Shown in pieces: positions 44,448 through 52,547 of a DNA stretch of 64,000 nt (the first letter of the stretch is position 1; each line of letters starts with the position of its first letter). A model generated the notes under the pieces. That model was not told where the DNA came from. It was given only the letters and a program-made list of their open reading frames with translations, and ran no database searches. The stretch covers positions 1 to 64,000 of the forward strand of contig JBLHPE010000001.1 in the NCBI GenBank assembly GCA_047624005.1. Direction: 5' to 3'. The DNA comes from Ascidiaceihabitans sp047624005. Its GTDB lineage: Bacteria > Pseudomonadota > Alphaproteobacteria > Rhodobacterales > Rhodobacteraceae. A program made the position numbers and the translations under genes.

Positions 44448-45824
44448 ATGTCCGAGCTTACGACTACGTCGCGCTTCCCGGTTGGAGAGATCTCACCCGA
44501 AATTGAGCGGACCAATCAATACACCATCACAGCACTGGGACGGCACAAGCAAGAAGGCTTGGAGTTGGCTGTCCGTGCACGTTGGGTCGCGTTGCTGGTG
44601 GTTGCTGTACTGTTGCCGTTCCTCAATTTTCAAATTGACATATTGTTCACCTATTTTCTGTTGGCGTTGATCGCTTTGAATGGCTGGGTTTTGCGTCGTG
44701 TTGGCCGTGTTGGTCATTCGCAATCAGAACTAGGTTTCATATTCCTTGACGTTGTGTTGATCACTTATGCTCTCATTGGTCCGAACCCACTACGTGTTGA
44801 CAGTCTTCCAACCGCGTTCGTTTTTCAGTTTGGTACGTTTTCGTATATGTTCATTATGTTGGTCTTGGGCGGCCTTTCATATTCGTGGCGTACGATTTTG
44901 GCACTTGGCCATTGGTTTTCAGGTTGTTGGCTTATTGGAAGTGGGTTGATCTGGTGGTTTGGAACCACTCACCCGGAGATGTCAGTTGCTGTGCAAACAG
45001 CGTTGTCAGACAGCCCAATATTGGTGTCATTCCTGGACCCAAATTTGGTGCATTTCGACAGGCGTATTCAGGAAGTCGTCGTACTTTTGATTTGTGCTTA
45101 TACGCTTGCCCTATCGGTGCGGCGGTTCGAGGGGCTGGTACTGGGCAACGCTGGCTTGGAACGCGAACGATCCAACTTATCGCGCTACTTTTCGCCCACA
45201 ATGGTCGAGGAGCTTTCCAACAATGACGAACCGCTAAAGCAGATCAGGACACAGAATGTTGCGGTACTGTTTGTAGATATTGTTGGGTTCACTAGCCTGT
45301 CCGCCAACCGTGATCCAAAAGATGTGATTGCGATGTTGCGTCAGTTCCATGGCCTGATGGAGAACTGTGTCTTCTCTCATGGTGGCACATTGGACAAGTT
45401 CTTGGGCGATGGGCTGATGGCGACGTTTGGCACGCCAGTCATAGGGGATAAGGATGCCACCAATGCTTTGGCCTGCGTCCGTGCGATGATTGCTGGAATG
45501 GAGGGGCTAAATGCCCGCCGTGTGGCCGAGGGTGAGCCAGAATTACAAGCTAGCTTTGGCATCCATTATGGCCCTGTCGTTATGGGTGACATCGGGGCAA
45601 ATCGATTAGAATTTGCTGTAATTGGCAACACGGTTAATGTTGCCAGTCGGCTTGAGGCACTGACCCGTTCACTAGCGGTTCAATTGGTCATCAGTGACGA
45701 TGTACACAAGCAAATACAAAACGAGTCTGGGGTCGATACCCCAGAGCTAACGTCTTTACATTGCAAAGAAGGGCAAGCCATTCGGGGGCTTGATCACGAC
45801 ATCACCGTTTGGACTTATACTTAG
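44448..45824 (+). CDS. membrane adenylate/guanylate cyclase (class III)
   Basis: A 458-residue protein with an N-terminal membrane domain of about six helices (45-230) and a cytoplasmic class III cyclase domain (about 265-455). Metal residues are Asp277 (FVDIVGFT) and Asp321 (LGDG), Lys317 is the usual purine-specifying Lys, and Asn397 and Arg401 are the transition-state residues. The second specificity position, normally Thr/Ser/Asp, is Ala390 in LEFAVIG, so base choice is uncertain. It probably makes cAMP. The ATG at 44448 follows AAGGG by seven bases. The stop interlocks with that of alkB (TTAG, 45821-45824). Confidence 0.92.
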   Translation: MSELTTTSRFPVGEISPEIERTNQYTITALGRHKQEGLELAVRARWVALLVVAVLLPFLNFQIDILFTYFLLALIALNGWVLRRVGRVGHSQSELGFIFLDVVLITYALIGPNPLRVDSLPTAFVFQFGTFSYMFIMLVLGGLSYSWRTILALGHWFSGCWLIGSGLIWWFGTTHPEMSVAVQTALSDSPILVSFLDPNLVHFDRRIQEVVVLLICAYTLALSVRRFEGLVLGNAGLERERSNLSRYFSPTMVEELSNNDEPLKQIRTQNVAVLFVDIVGFTSLSANRDPKDVIAMLRQFHGLMENCVFSHGGTLDKFLGDGLMATFGTPVIGDKDATNALACVRAMIAGMEGLNARRVAEGEPELQASFGIHYGPVVMGDIGANRLEFAVIGNTVNVASRLEALTRSLAVQLVISDDVHKQIQNESGVDTPELTSLHCKEGQAIRGLDHDITVWTYT

Positions 45825-46957
45825 CGGGGCAGCGGGTTCGTCGCTTTGTTATAAGATGTCCAATCAGTGATTTCTGGGTAATACATTTCGCGCCATTTGC
45901 GGACGCGGGGGTGCATAACGCGGCGAAACAGTGGAGGAACCATCGCCGCCATCGTCATAATAGGATAGCCAAATGGCAGTTGGGGCGCGTCCGCTTCGGT
46001 ATAGTTCTGCAGAATTGGAAAACGGCGATCGGGTTTGTAGTGGTGATCCGAGTGACGTTGAAGATTGATTAGCAGCCAATTTGATGCCTTATGGGCTGCG
46101 TTCCATGAATGGCGCGGTTGTACATGTTCATATTTCCCCTCGCCCAGATGTTTGCGGGTCAGGCCATAGTGTTCGATGTAATTCACCAGTTCTAGCTGCC
46201 AGATCGCAACACCGGCTTGCAGCAGAAATAATCCAAGGCCAGACCATCCACCAAGGATCAAGGCAAGGACTAGAAAAGCACCCTGGATCGCGGCGTACTT
46301 CCAAAACGGGTTACTGAGATCAGATGCGGGCAAATCTTTACGGTCAAGCATCGCTTTTTCAGCACTCAACGCTGAAAGGAATGAAGCCCGCAAAACCCGT
46401 GGATAGAATCGATAGAAACTTTCGCCCATGCGTGCCGTCACTGGGTCACGTGGTGTACCGATATATCGGTGATGGACCAGCAGATGTTCAGACCGGTAAT
46501 GGGAATAAAGTACCATTCCTAAAAGTGCATCAGCCATATGACGCTCTAGCTTATTCTTTTGATGCATCAACTCGTGGCTGTAATTGATACCTATGGTGCC
46601 ACTGATAACGCCAACGCCAAAAAATAGACCGATCTTTTCCCATGTTCCAAGATGAGTGGTCGACCCAACATAGGCAATAAGCCCGAAGATCGTGATGAAT
46701 TGCAAAGGTGCCCAGATCATTGTGATCAGGCGGTACCAAAACAAATCATCATCCGTGGCTTCCAAATCACCGTTGTTCAAATTCAGCCCAATTACGGCGT
46801 CTAATGCCGAAAACAGATACCACGTCATTATGGGCAACAGTAAAACAGTCCAGCCGCCATAGATCGCGCCAACCCATGCCAATGGAATCAAACCCAACGA
46901 CAACCAAAAGGGTAACGCATTCTGGAACTTGGCCATATCAGCCGCTGGGATATTCAT
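45821..46957 (-). CDS. alkB: AlkB-type alkane 1-monooxygenase
   Basis: A 378-residue membrane di-iron hydroxylase. His boxes are HELMH (128-132), EHLLVHH (157-163) and LQRHSDHH (299-306), with the AlkB-specific HYG motif NYIEHYG at 259-265. Box 1 has Met for the usual Gly/Ser and is followed by QK rather than KK; box 2 reads LLVHH where many have NRGHH. It is therefore a divergent AlkB as found in marine roseobacters. It hydroxylates medium-chain alkanes using rubredoxin electrons; no rubredoxin is near. AAGGA lies seven bases before the ATG. Confidence 0.91.
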   Translation of the reverse strand: MNIPAADMAKFQNALPFWLSLGLIPLAWVGAIYGGWTVLLLPIMTWYLFSALDAVIGLNLNNGDLEATDDDLFWYRLITMIWAPLQFITIFGLIAYVGSTTHLGTWEKIGLFFGVGVISGTIGINYSHELMHQKNKLERHMADALLGMVLYSHYRSEHLLVHHRYIGTPRDPVTARMGESFYRFYPRVLRASFLSALSAEKAMLDRKDLPASDLSNPFWKYAAIQGAFLVLALILGGWSGLGLFLLQAGVAIWQLELVNYIEHYGLTRKHLGEGKYEHVQPRHSWNAAHKASNWLLINLQRHSDHHYKPDRRFPILQNYTEADAPQLPFGYPIMTMAAMVPPLFRRVMHPRVRKWREMYYPEITDWTSYNKATNPLPR

Positions 46958-47032
46958 TTGTAGTCCTTTGTATCATTACACCAATTTCTACGCGGTTTCT
47001 TGTGCCAGACCAAGCATGACGCGACGCCGCAC

Positions 47033-48073
47033 TTAAGGGCGTATCAAATCAAACGCTTTGCGCATTACCGTTGGCAGGTCAGAGGGGCGGAAATCTTGTG
47101 GTTCGACAAAGAACCCGTTGGTATCGGTTGTGACACTCGCGGTCATAACTGTGAGGATGAGATGAAAATGCGTAAATGTGTGGCGCACTTCTCCCTCAAC
47201 GATCTGCCAATTGCCAACTGACGGCGGTGTTCCTTCGGGGCGTGGTTCGATTGTGTCGATCCAATCGGACCCCGGCCACCCTAACATTCCGCCTAACAAA
47301 CCTTTGTCTGGGCGGCGTTCAAGCAACCACGCGCCATCTGCCCGTTGGGCCAAATACACTGTTCCATGACGCACCGGTTTTGCCTTTTTTGGTGTCTTCT
47401 TAGGGAGCTCTGATGCTGTGCCAGCTTTACGGGCCAAGCATGGGTCACGCCAAGGACAGATGCCACAAGCTGGGGATTTAGGTGTGCAAATGGTTGCCCC
47501 TAAATCCATCACGGCTTGGGCATAATCGCCTGTACGGGATGTTGGTGTCAGGGCTTCTGCCTTTGCGGTGAGTTCGGGTTTTGAAGATGGAAGTGGCGTG
47601 TGGATGTCATAAAAGCGGGACATGACCCGTTCTACATTTCCATCAACAACAACATGGCGCAAATCAAAGGCTATCGAGGAAAGGGATGCAGCGGTGTAGG
47701 GGCCTATTCCGGGTAGCTTAAGTAAAGCATCGTGATCAGCGGGGAAAACCCCACCGTGGTCATCCACAACGACGCGGGCACACTTCAATAAATTGCGAGC
47801 GCGGGCGTAATACCCAAGACCAGCCCATTCGCCCATGACGTCACCATCTTGAGCTGCAGCCAAGTCAGAAACGGTAGGCCAGCGGGTTGTAAATCTGTTG
47901 AAATACTCTTTGACCGCAGCAACCGTTGTTTGCTGCAACATGACTTCTGACAGCCAAACCCGGTAGGGATCAGGTCGCACACCAGCTTTTTTATCTGCAG
48001 GTGGTGTTCGCCAAGGCATAGGTCGTGCGTTAATGTCGTACCACTCCAGCAAATTTGAACTTAGATCACGCAA
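47033..48073 (-). CDS. mutY: A/G-specific adenine glycosylase
   Basis: A 346-residue MutY that removes adenine mispaired with 8-oxoguanine. The EVMLQQT block, helix-hairpin-helix LPGIGPYTAAS, catalytic Asp in VVDGNVERV, and a [4Fe-4S] cluster at Cys-x6-Cys-x2-Cys-x5-Cys (CTPKSPACGICPWRDPC) are all visible. The C-terminal third (about 230-346) is the NUDIX-like 8-oxoG recognition domain. No ATG is available near the start; TTG at 48073 has GGAG eight bases before it. It diverges from the dciA-like gene with 99 bp between. Confidence 0.95.
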   Translation of the reverse strand: MRDLSSNLLEWYDINARPMPWRTPPADKKAGVRPDPYRVWLSEVMLQQTTVAAVKEYFNRFTTRWPTVSDLAAAQDGDVMGEWAGLGYYARARNLLKCARVVVDDHGGVFPADHDALLKLPGIGPYTAASLSSIAFDLRHVVVDGNVERVMSRFYDIHTPLPSSKPELTAKAEALTPTSRTGDYAQAVMDLGATICTPKSPACGICPWRDPCLARKAGTASELPKKTPKKAKPVRHGTVYLAQRADGAWLLERRPDKGLLGGMLGWPGSDWIDTIEPRPEGTPPSVGNWQIVEGEVRHTFTHFHLILTVMTASVTTDTNGFFVEPQDFRPSDLPTVMRKAFDLIRP

Positions 48074-48172
48074 TCTTTATGCTCCGTATTGTTTTGTTTC
48101 GCTGGTCTGAGCGGGGTGATCCGCTATGATGAAGTCTGACGATGGGCACATTGCCTTGGAAGGAACATAGCC

Positions 48173-48688
48173 TTGGCGCAGCGCCGTACCAGTACAAAAG
48201 GATTTAAACGCACAGCAACTTTGCTGGGCGAACGGATTCGTACGGCCAGCGAAAGCCGTGGCTTTGCTCAAAGCCGCCTTTTGACCCATTGGGCTGAAAT
48301 CGCGGGCCCTAATGTGTCGTCAATCGCGCGACCCGTCGAGGTAAGTTATGCCCGCGGTGGGATGGGTGCGACGCTTACATTGCTGACAACGGGTGCGCAG
48401 GCCCCGATGCTAGAAATGCAAAAGGAACAGATTCGCGCAAAGGTAAATTCGGTCTATGGTTACAACGCCATCGCACGCGTACGCATCACGCAAACCGCAG
48501 CGACAGGATTTGCTGAAGGCCAAGTTGATTTTGCGCATAAGCCGAAAAGACTAAACGAAATTGCTCCTGATCCTGCTGTTGTAAAGCGGGCGACCGAAAC
48601 AACCCAAACCGTTGGTGATGATGGGCTGCGTGCGGCCCTAGAACGGTTGGGGACGAATATAATGAAACCAAAGACTTCCCTGAATTAA
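48173..48688 (+). CDS. dciA: DUF721 (DciA-like) protein
   Basis: A 171-residue protein with a DUF721 domain at about 10-110 (SRLLTHWAEIAGPNVSSIARPVEV and LTLLTTGAQAPMLE). DciA proteins help load the replicative helicase DnaB in bacteria lacking DnaC or DnaI. A TTG start at 48173 has AGGA eight bases before it; no ATG is near. The C-terminal 40 residues look disordered. It precedes the DsbA-like gene with a 10-base gap, an order also seen in related genomes as I recall. Confidence 0.85.
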   Translation: MAQRRTSTKGFKRTATLLGERIRTASESRGFAQSRLLTHWAEIAGPNVSSIARPVEVSYARGGMGATLTLLTTGAQAPMLEMQKEQIRAKVNSVYGYNAIARVRITQTAATGFAEGQVDFAHKPKRLNEIAPDPAVVKRATETTQTVGDDGLRAALERLGTNIMKPKTSLN

Positions 48689-48698
48689 GGATCACGAT

Positions 48699-49388
48699 AT
48701 GAAACGCATACTTCCATTGGTTGCCGCCGCGCTTGTCGGCGTCGGCGCATACTTTCTTTTTGTACATGAACCATCAAATAGCGCTCCACAGACGGCTGCC
48801 GTTACTTCTGCAGCAACAGTGGATGTTGCTGACAACGCGGATGAAAATGCCGATTTGGACATCGCGTCTATTCCCGACATGATGATTGGCAATCCTGATG
48901 CTAAAGTCACAATAATTGAATACGCATCTTACACCTGCCCACATTGCGCTTCGTTCCACGCCGGCACCTACAAGGCGCTGAAGACAGAATATATCGACAC
49001 GGGCAAAGTCAACTTTATCTTCCGCGAGGTCTACTTTGATCGTTACGGGCTATGGGCGTCTATGATCGCACGTTGCGCAGGTCCAGAGAAATTCTTTGGC
49101 GTAACTGATTTGATGTTCAAAACCCAATCCACTTGGGCACGTGCAGGTGAGCCAGCAGCCATTATCGAAGAGTTGCGCAAAATTGGCCGCCTTGCTGGCA
49201 TGGATGGTGACACGCTTGAAGCTTGCTTGAACGACAATGACAAGGCCAAGACATTGGTCGCATGGTATCAAGAAAAAGCGGGCGCCGATGACATCAACAG
49301 CACGCCCAGCTTTGTGATCAACGGTAAGAAGCACTCGAACATGAGCTTTGTAGAGATGTCAGAGATTATTGACGCTGCAATGGAATAA
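48699..49388 (+). CDS. DsbA family thiol-disulfide oxidoreductase
   Basis: A 229-residue periplasmic thioredoxin-fold protein. Residues 1-22 are a signal or anchor, then a Thr/Ala/Asp-rich linker (28-58) joins it to the DsbA domain. The active site is CPHC (80-83) and the cis-proline loop is STPSFVING. It probably oxidises or isomerises disulfides in exported proteins. It follows dciA in one transcript and is followed by a stem-loop. Confidence 0.92.
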   Translation: MKRILPLVAAALVGVGAYFLFVHEPSNSAPQTAAVTSAATVDVADNADENADLDIASIPDMMIGNPDAKVTIIEYASYTCPHCASFHAGTYKALKTEYIDTGKVNFIFREVYFDRYGLWASMIARCAGPEKFFGVTDLMFKTQSTWARAGEPAAIIEELRKIGRLAGMDGDTLEACLNDNDKAKTLVAWYQEKAGADDINSTPSFVINGKKHSNMSFVEMSEIIDAAME

Positions 49389-49401
49389 TCGAAGACCCTA
49401 A

Positions 49402-49431
49402 GGCTTGGCGGGTGTTATAATCTGCCAAGCC
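49402..49431. terminator. stem-loop between convergent genes
   Basis: GGCTTGGC (49402-49409) pairs with GCCAAGCC (49424-49431) over a 14-base loop; T-rich sequence follows on the plus side. It lies between the DsbA-like gene and the convergent lpxK gene and may act on either strand. Confidence 0.65.
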
Positions 49432-49438
49432 CTGTTTC

Positions 49439-50425
49439 TTAGTTCAAGGGTAATTTTTTCAATGCCGCTTGCAACGCACTGTCATCCTCGAATTCCAGAC
49501 GAACAGGTAAAGTAATTACTTTCGACCGGAATGCGGCTGGCAAACGAACTGCGTCTTTTTCTGTTGTGATCATTTGCGCACCCTTTGCGCGGGCGTCTGC
49601 TTCAAACCGTGCCAGTAAGTTGCTGGACAGTTTCTGATGATCATCCAAGGGTTCGGTGTGCACCACATCAGCTCCCAAACCGCGCAAAGTGGCAAAGAAC
49701 TTTTCTGGATGCCCTATTCCTGCAAAAGCAAAGGCACGGGTGTCAGACCAATCCATTCCGGTTAATAGCGGCTTCAATGACGCAGATATGCGTGGAACGG
49801 TGGTGTTTGATTGTACATTTCGGAACGCGTTTTGTGCCGTTTCAGGTCCAATTGATAATAGTAGGTCCGCTCTGGCCAATCCCTTACTGACTGGTTCGCG
49901 CAGTGGCCCCGCAGGTAAGCATCGTCCATTTCCAAATCCGTGTGCCGCATCCACAACAACAATAGACAAGTCTTTATGCAGCGCTGGGTTTTGATGCCCA
50001 TCATCCAAAACGACAACGGTTGCGCCTGCATCTTGTGCCGCTTGACCGCCAAGTGCACGATCTTTGGCAACCCAAACTTCGGCAAATGCCGCTAGCAATA
50101 AGGGTTCATCACCTACTTGATCTGCGGTGTGTGTAGCGGGATCTACACGGACCGGACCCGCAAGGGTACCTCCATAGCCGCGGCTGACGATGTGGGGCGT
50201 ATGGTACATGTCGCGCAATCGCTCGACCACTGCGATGACTGTCGGGGTTTTGCCGGTCCCTCCGGCATTGATGTTGCCAACACAAATGACAGGGATATCC
50301 AATCGGAGGGGCTTCCCCCCTGCCAATCGACGGGCGGTTCCCATTGCATAAAGGCGACCCAATGGGGCCAACGCAAAGGCTTGCCAGCTTGAGGGGCGGT
50401 CCCAAAATTTAGGTGGGCGCATCAT
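49439..50425 (-). CDS. lpxK: tetraacyldisaccharide 4'-kinase
   Basis: A 328-residue inner-membrane kinase that phosphorylates the 4' position of the lipid A disaccharide precursor. The P-loop is NINAGGTGKTPT near residues 52-63, preceded by the membrane-associating N-terminal helix (WDRPSSWQAFALAPL). The later VVLDDGHQN is a family mark. The start overlaps waaA by four bases (ATGA); an ATG one codon downstream is also possible and better placed after GGGG. waaA and lpxK are therefore coupled. Confidence 0.95.
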   Translation of the reverse strand: MMRPPKFWDRPSSWQAFALAPLGRLYAMGTARRLAGGKPLRLDIPVICVGNINAGGTGKTPTVIAVVERLRDMYHTPHIVSRGYGGTLAGPVRVDPATHTADQVGDEPLLLAAFAEVWVAKDRALGGQAAQDAGATVVVLDDGHQNPALHKDLSIVVVDAAHGFGNGRCLPAGPLREPVSKGLARADLLLSIGPETAQNAFRNVQSNTTVPRISASLKPLLTGMDWSDTRAFAFAGIGHPEKFFATLRGLGADVVHTEPLDDHQKLSSNLLARFEADARAKGAQMITTEKDAVRLPAAFRSKVITLPVRLEFEDDSALQAALKKLPLN

Positions 50426-51636
50426 GTGCCCCTTTCTTCGGCTGCATCCAGCGCATTGATAACCAATTCAGTAATACGATCTGTGATAGCCGCCCCCTGC
50501 GATACTATATCCCAACCGGACATGGCCATTGAAGCTGCATGATCTGGCGATATCAGTCGTGCAACTGCCACACCAAGGGCACCCGCGTCGTTGACAATAC
50601 GCGCGGCACCGGCTGCCGCCAGGCGTGTGTAGCTGGGCATATGGCTGCGTACGTTGGGCCCGTATAGAATGGCTGTACCAAGGGCTGCTGCTTGGAATGG
50701 GTCAAGCCCGTGTTGGCCAGACGATAACGAGCTACCAAGGAAGGACAAAGGCGCCACGCGATACCAAAGGCCCAATTCGTTTTGTGCCGTCGCCAACAAG
50801 ACTTGGCAGTTGTCGTCAGGCATTTCACCGTCTTCCCAACGCGCACTGCGCAACCCTTCAGTGCTAAGTCGGCTTTGGCATTCTGCCGCTTGTTCTTCTG
50901 ACGCAGGATTGAGAACCAACAGGAGACGATGCGATAGACGCAAAGCGTGCCGGTGGGCAGCAAGTACGGTTTGTATTTCATTTGATTGAACAGATGCCGC
51001 CAGCCAAACTGGGCGCCCGCCTAAGGCCGTGGACAAGGTATCAAAATCACTTTGTGAATAATCAAGCGATTGGCCACCAGCCATTATTGGTCCACTCAAT
51101 TCCAATGTCACATCGCTGCGCATAAGTCTGCTAAGTCGAGCATGGGCAGGTTCTGTACGTGCTAGGACGTTGTCGAAACATGCCATTACATCACGGGCTA
51201 CTTCGGGCAACCAGCGGTCGCGTCTGCTCTCAAATCCCTGTTGATCTGCGTTGGCCATAATAAATGGGACGCCATTTTGATGCGCGGCCAAGATTAGATT
51301 TGGCCTTAAATTGCCCCAGAGCCAAAGGGCAACATCAGGTCGCCAGTGGTCTAGAAATACTGTTATATCTTGGGGGTGCTCGCTGGGCGCAGTGTCGATA
51401 ATAATGGTATGGCAGGGTGAGGCGATGGCTTCATCACAGGTGATCAAAACGCTTAAGTCATGGCGTTGTGTACACAATCTCTTTGCCAAATCAAACAAAG
51501 CAAGTGCGTTGCCGTTCTCGGGTGCATGAAGCCATAAAACTTCGCCTAAGGGGCGATTTTGGCTGGCTTTATATCGGGTAGGTGGGTTTCGCCTGACAAT
51601 TGCACGGTATGCTGACAGCTCAAGAGAGTTTGGCAT
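50422..51636 (-). CDS. waaA: 3-deoxy-D-manno-octulosonic acid transferase
   Basis: A 404-residue GT30 glycosyltransferase that adds Kdo to lipid IVA from CMP-Kdo. The GEVLWLHAPENGN loop near residue 31, an ANADQQGFESRRDRW segment where the family has a Ser/Arg-rich block, and the late FLGSSLSSGQHGLDPFQAAALG are typical. The canonical GEV/GES catalytic Glu appears as PENGN. It precedes lpxK with overlap, so the pair makes Kdo-lipid A. A 32-codon frame ends two bases before its start (see 51639-51737). Confidence 0.92.
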   Translation of the reverse strand: MPNSLELSAYRAIVRRNPPTRYKASQNRPLGEVLWLHAPENGNALALFDLAKRLCTQRHDLSVLITCDEAIASPCHTIIIDTAPSEHPQDITVFLDHWRPDVALWLWGNLRPNLILAAHQNGVPFIMANADQQGFESRRDRWLPEVARDVMACFDNVLARTEPAHARLSRLMRSDVTLELSGPIMAGGQSLDYSQSDFDTLSTALGGRPVWLAASVQSNEIQTVLAAHRHALRLSHRLLLVLNPASEEQAAECQSRLSTEGLRSARWEDGEMPDDNCQVLLATAQNELGLWYRVAPLSFLGSSLSSGQHGLDPFQAAALGTAILYGPNVRSHMPSYTRLAAAGAARIVNDAGALGVAVARLISPDHAASMAMSGWDIVSQGAAITDRITELVINALDAAEERGT

Positions 51637-51638
51637 AA

Positions 51639-51737
51639 TTAGTAAACCCGTCTGCCCGACGCATGCGCAACAGCACCTGACAAGACGCGGCTGGCTTCGC
51701 TCGAAGTGGAGCTAGTGAGGGGATCAAAATTCAACAT
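51639..51737 (-). CDS. possible very short ORF upstream of waaA
   Basis: A 32-codon frame with codon use similar to its neighbours (MLNFDPLTSSTSSEAS at the start, ending GRRVY) whose TAA lies two bases before the waaA ATG. It has no clear ribosome site of its own, and related genomes often carry a small DUF4170 gene here, which this does not resemble. It may be a leader, a remnant or chance. Confidence 0.2.
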   Translation of the reverse strand: MLNFDPLTSSTSSEASRVLSGAVAHASGRRVY

Positions 51738-51767
51738 GTTATTAGATTGCCCAATTGTAAGAAGGGG

Positions 51768-52547
51768 TCAAGCGGGCTGTCGCGCGGCAAGACTTTGTTC
51801 ATGAATGGCTGGCCCTCCAGCAATGATGCCGTTCAACAACGCATCAGGCCCGTTAAACATTAATGGCCCGCCAGTTTGGTCTGTGATGGTTCCACCGGCT
51901 TCAGTTATAATAAGCGCACCGGCTGCGATGTCCCATTCCCAACTTGGGCGGAATGTGAACATTGCGTCGAATTCACCCGATGCCACGAGCGCTAAGCGAT
52001 AGGCCAGTGATGGGCGGTGTTGGCGATCAATATCAGGCGCACCCTTGGGCCAAAATTTAGGCTCCATGTTGACCTTCGTTGCAAGAACCCGGGCGTTTGA
52101 GAGCGATGGTTGGGTCGAGACACGCAGTGGTTCACCGTTAAGCCATGCACCTTTACCCAGCGCCGCGGTGTACATTTTCTTTCGCATTGGCAGGTAAACA
52201 ACAGCAGCCGTGATTTGGCCACCTTCTGAAACCGCAAAGGAGTGGGCCCAAGTGTTCGCCCCTTCTGCATAGCTGCGGGTGCCGTCGATTGGGTCAATGA
52301 TGAAAACCTTATCACGGCTTAAGCGCGTCGCGGTGTCTTCGGTTTCTTCCGACAGCCATCCATAAGTTGGGCGCGCTATTGGTAGTGTAGCAGCAAGCAT
52401 GTTGTTAACGGCCAAGTCAGCCTCTGTCACAGGACCCGCGCCACCTGGTTTGTCCCACCTCTTGGCTGTTTGCCCAGAATAACTGGTGGCAACACGTCCT
52501 GCGATCAGTGCCGCGTTAACTAGAAGGTCTAGGTCACGCGCCGGCAA
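51768..52547 (-). CDS. cysQ: 3'(2'),5'-bisphosphate nucleotidase / inositol monophosphatase family
   Basis: A 259-residue lithium-sensitive phosphatase. Metal residues are in SEETEDT, DPIDGTR and EWDIAAG. CysQ hydrolyses 3'-phosphoadenosine 5'-phosphate from sulfate assimilation; other members act on inositol phosphates, so the assignment is likely rather than certain. No ATG is near; TTG at 52547 has GAAGGG about seven bases before it, inside the pmbA 3' end, giving a 14-bp overlap. It precedes waaA. Confidence 0.88.
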   Translation of the reverse strand: MPARDLDLLVNAALIAGRVATSYSGQTAKRWDKPGGAGPVTEADLAVNNMLAATLPIARPTYGWLSEETEDTATRLSRDKVFIIDPIDGTRSYAEGANTWAHSFAVSEGGQITAAVVYLPMRKKMYTAALGKGAWLNGEPLRVSTQPSLSNARVLATKVNMEPKFWPKGAPDIDRQHRPSLAYRLALVASGEFDAMFTFRPSWEWDIAAGALIITEAGGTITDQTGGPLMFNGPDALLNGIIAGGPAIHEQSLAARQPA

